In this document: positions 11,950 to 14,045 of the stretch, piece by piece
Numbering within the stretch: position 1 is the stretch's first letter
Layout of the letters: the number at the start of each line of letters is the position of its first letter
Assembly (NCBI GenBank): GCA_947258735.1
Contig: CAMYJJ010000050.1
Span: 1 to 14,045, forward strand
Length of the DNA stretch: 14,045 bases
Reading direction: 5' to 3'
Origin: Thermodesulfovibrionia bacterium
GTDB taxonomy: Bacteria > Nitrospirota > Thermodesulfovibrionia > UBA6902
Program-made: the position numbers and the translations under genes
Notes under the pieces: model-generated
Databases searched by the model: none
Seen by the model: the letters and a program-made list of their open reading frames with translations, nothing else
Told to the model about the DNA's origin: nothing

Positions 11950-14045
11950 CTACTCTATACTGAGCGTGCCGCTGCTGAGAACAAGCTTTCCATTACTTAT
12001 TGTCACTTTATGAACAGGTGCACTTGTTTTTATCGTCGTTACTCCTGTACCCGGACTGCCAGTGAAATTACACCCATAACCGCTTACCAAAGTAACTGTT
12101 TTATTCTGATTGAAATCAATGTTCTCGTTTAACTGTCCCTCCTGTATCTCTATGGTACTTCCATCTGAAGTTGAGCTATCGCTATATGCAGCTGCAAGCG
12201 TTGGATATGTTGTTTCCGAGACTCTCACCAGATTACCACAGGACCCCACTGGTGTTAGTTCAACATCCTTTGGATAGACTTGTGCGTTCTTTAAACTCAC
12301 GGTATTACCGCTTGAAGCCTGGTAGTCTACCCCCTGATGTGTCATTGCCGCCACCCTCATGTCATAATCTTTTTCTGCATCTACTGGAAGCAATGGAAAC
12401 CAGTATTCTCCGGAAAAATTCGGGTCTGGATGAAACGCACTGTCTACTTCTTCACCAGTCGGTTGATTATTCTTATATGCCACCACCGTTATCCCGTAGA
12501 GCTTTTCCCCTGTAACGCTGTTAGAGACATACCCCTTTATCTCTCCATATATTGGCCCTACAGGAGTCTTTACCGATAGATCATACCCCGTGTCTGTTCC
12601 CGCTTCTACTGACGTCCCCGTCTTCTGCGATACCCGTACATAGTACTTCTTACTCTCCACAGGGATGAATCCAGTTATTACTTCACTTGCTCCATACCCT
12701 CCGGCATTCCCATTCCCCGGTGTATCTATTAACGCTACACTGCTGCCATCAACTTCATACACCTCCAGCACAATATCACTCTCTCCTCTATTGCTCGCCC
12801 TAATCTCATATGTCTCTTCAGCCTTCCCGCTGAACTTTACCCAGTCCTCATCTGCCTCTACCCCATCATAGTGGAAGTTGTGACGCTCGGGTGATGGATA
12901 ATTAACAAATATCTCCCGTGCCTCAGTAGAATCGTCATCATCTTCATATATGTCGGGCTTATACGTTTGGCTCACTGTCAGCTGCTTCACTAAATAACCC
13001 TGAACATATATTGCCACGTTATATGTTCCATAATAGGTAAAATCCGTGTATTCCCGCTCATACCGCTCATTGTCTGCATTCCATAATAAAGTAATTTCAG
13101 GCAGACTTATAATCGGATCAAAAGATAATACTGTTTCATACCACGGTGGGGTAATCACTGCCTTCACATCATCTGCTGACAGTGTCCCGGTAAAAGTTAC
13201 GTTATCTGCCCATATGGTGAACGATGTTGACCCATCGTCGAGTACCACGTCTGCTACTGCAGAGCCAATCAATGGGTTGTTCCCTGCATTCTTAAGCCCC
13301 GATCCGATCATGTATTGACGAGCTATTAATCCATCAATGGATTCATTACTGACTCCGTTGCCGTTATCATCGATCTCACCTTCCTGCCAGCTGCAACTCT
13401 GGCTCATCGCCAGCTTCGCATTAAGATATGCATCTCTCAGATTCTTTCCATTTATAACCTCTACCCAGAAGTAACTTGAAAAGGATATGGTCCCATTGGA
13501 GAGAAAACATGCTGTATCATCGGCACCAGTGCTTGCAATTATGATCCTCTCCTTTCCATCAGGAGGTGCCAGGTACGGTATAAAACTTCCTGACCGGTTG
13601 GCATCGTAGATCACCGTTACTCTCTTTAATTCAGATGCATTGTTCTGCAGATTGTCAAGCCAGTCATCCAGATCCACTGCTAACACTGTCTCTTCGCTAC
13701 CTGTATTATGAATTGCAAAGCTACCTTTGCTGCCTTTTCCTATAACATACAGAATAAGATCATTAGTGTTATTTGCAGTTTCAAGAACAGAGATGGCATT
13801 CTGTAAACTCAAATCCGTCTCCCTTACAATGGTATCAGCAATTTCTGCCGGGCTCAGGATCTGGATATCACTATCATTGTATCCCTTTGCCTTCAGTGTG
13901 TCATAGGCAAGCTTGATGTTGCTTTCTATCGCTGGCCACAGTTGATCAGTCGTTTGAGCGGCTGCAACGAGGATAGCCCTCTGGCTCGGGGCATTTCCAA
14001 CAGTTACCGGTACAATGAGAGGATACGTCTTGTTCCCCTTCGTGT
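11950..14045 (-). CDS. C13 (legumain-like) pseudo-peptidase, secreted multidomain protein (5' end outside window)
   Basis: The frame is open from the window edge to TAG at 11952-11950, giving the C-terminal 697 residues; the start lies beyond 14045. In-window residues 10-250 match the fold pattern of bacterial C13 peptidases: RAILVAAAQ strand, a helix ending AYDTLKAKGY, NDLILYVIGKGSKGSF, the WLDNLQ helix, VTVIYDANRSGSF, then ERIIIASTGAD and SFSSYFW. In active members the second motif carries a GHG His and the later motif a YDAC Cys. Here they are Lys (residue 103) and Asn (residue 149), so I infer no peptidase activity. After this come an Ig-like segment (about 265-360), a PPC-like domain beginning at DIYEDDDDSTEA (about 362-499), a carboxypeptidase-regulatory-like domain (500-595) and a C-terminal beta-rich domain (600-697) with the pattern TYPTLAAAY...TVTLVSGYGC. 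The protein is probably exported; a signal peptide would be upstream of the window. Confidence 0.85.
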   Translation of the reverse strand, partial: TKGNKTYPLIVPVTVGNAPSQRAILVAAAQTTDQLWPAIESNIKLAYDTLKAKGYNDSDIQILSPAEIADTIVRETDLSLQNAISVLETANNTNDLILYVIGKGSKGSFAIHNTGSEETVLAVDLDDWLDNLQNNASELKRVTVIYDANRSGSFIPYLAPPDGKERIIIASTGADDTACFLSNGTISFSSYFWVEVINGKNLRDAYLNAKLAMSQSCSWQEGEIDDNGNGVSNESIDGLIARQYMIGSGLKNAGNNPLIGSAVADVVLDDGSTSFTIWADNVTFTGTLSADDVKAVITPPWYETVLSFDPIISLPEITLLWNADNERYEREYTDFTYYGTYNVAIYVQGYLVKQLTVSQTYKPDIYEDDDDSTEAREIFVNYPSPERHNFHYDGVEADEDWVKFSGKAEETYEIRASNRGESDIVLEVYEVDGSSVALIDTPGNGNAGGYGASEVITGFIPVESKKYYVRVSQKTGTSVEAGTDTGYDLSVKTPVGPIYGEIKGYVSNSVTGEKLYGITVVAYKNNQPTGEEVDSAFHPDPNFSGEYWFPLLPVDAEKDYDMRVAAMTHQGVDYQASSGNTVSLKNAQVYPKDVELTPVGSCGNLVRVSETTYPTLAAAYSDSSTSDGSTIEIQEGQLNENIDFNQNKTVTLVSGYGCNFTGSPGTGVTTIKTSAPVHKVTISNGKLVLSSGTLSIE
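12550..12960 (-). other. PPC-like (bacterial pre-peptidase C-terminal) domain in the pseudo-peptidase
   Basis: The segment begins with the acidic entry motif DIYEDDDDSTEARE and continues with HNFHYDGVEADEDWVKF, YEIRASNRGESDIVLEVYE and KKYYVRVSQ. This is the usual pattern of PPC-like beta-sandwich domains found in secreted bacterial proteases and surface proteins, where they aid folding, secretion or binding. Confidence 0.65.
13597..13737 (-). other. Degenerate C13 active site (His to Lys, Cys to Asn)
   Basis: Codon 13737-13735 (AAA, Lys) sits where the catalytic His of the GHG motif is expected (VIGKGSKGSF). Codon 13599-13597 (AAC, Asn) sits where the catalytic Cys of YDACxSGSF is expected (IYDANRSGSF). 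The flanking residues (IG, G-SKGSF, YDA, SGSF) are intact, so the alignment to the motifs is unambiguous by eye. Confidence 0.8.

Noticed and set aside
12171..13318. Several plus-strand frames of 68 to 114 codons opposite the pseudo-peptidase gene
   Set aside because: The minus-strand frame is continuous with clear C13, PPC-like and Ig-like features; the plus-strand products have no family features.
1..14045. UGA reassigned to an amino acid in this organism
   Set aside because: Only one in-frame TGA occurs in over 4,300 codons of the two genes, and Trp is encoded by TGG throughout.

Overview
The window holds parts of two genes, both on the minus strand, separated by about 770 bases. Most of it (positions 11183 down to 1) is one giant reading frame for a secreted multidomain protein. 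I read its frame codon by codon from the ATG at 11183 to the window edge: about 3,727 codons, with no frameshift and a single in-frame stop (TGA at 10988-10986, codon 66). The 3' end lies outside the window.

The giant protein has this order: signal peptide; a beta-propeller-like domain containing the TGA; a lone CxxCH motif; a concanavalin-like domain; thrombospondin type-3 calcium repeats; a MopE-type Asp/Cys motif with a 36-residue Cys-rich module; several carboxypeptidase-regulatory-like (Ig-fold) domains; two tandem domains of about 200 residues; a region I cannot assign; three tandem beta-barrel-like domains of about 115 residues; a TolB-like propeller; a long MopE array; a LamG-like domain; TSP3; an Ig-like domain; a second MopE array; and a second LamG-like domain cut by the window edge. 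This is the layout of a very large calcium- or metal-binding surface or adhesion protein.

The second gene (14045 down to 11950, 5' end outside the window) encodes the last 697 residues of a secreted protein. Its N-terminal part resembles bacterial C13 (legumain/caspase-clan) peptidases, but both expected catalytic positions are changed: the GHG histidine is Lys and the YDAC cysteine is Asn. Ig-like, PPC-like, carboxypeptidase-regulatory-like and C-terminal beta-rich domains follow. It looks like a pseudo-peptidase.

The intergenic region (11184-11949) is AT-rich. It contains a 27-base near-perfect palindrome just after the second gene's stop, a small minus-strand ORF (53 codons) containing a perfect 10-bp hairpin, a small plus-strand ORF (49 codons), a possible minus-strand promoter and a strong ribosome binding site for the giant gene.

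The organism is probably a Gram-negative free-living bacterium of the Desulfobacterota or Nitrospirota type. This is inferred from the C13-type secreted protein with its characteristic C-terminal domain, the MopE and TSP3 arrays, and moderate GC content. No 16S rRNA or housekeeping gene is present to confirm it. The strongest leads are the pseudo-peptidase and the single TGA in the giant gene, which has a stem-loop 16 nt downstream that loosely fits a bacterial SECIS element but may simply mark a nonsense mutation.
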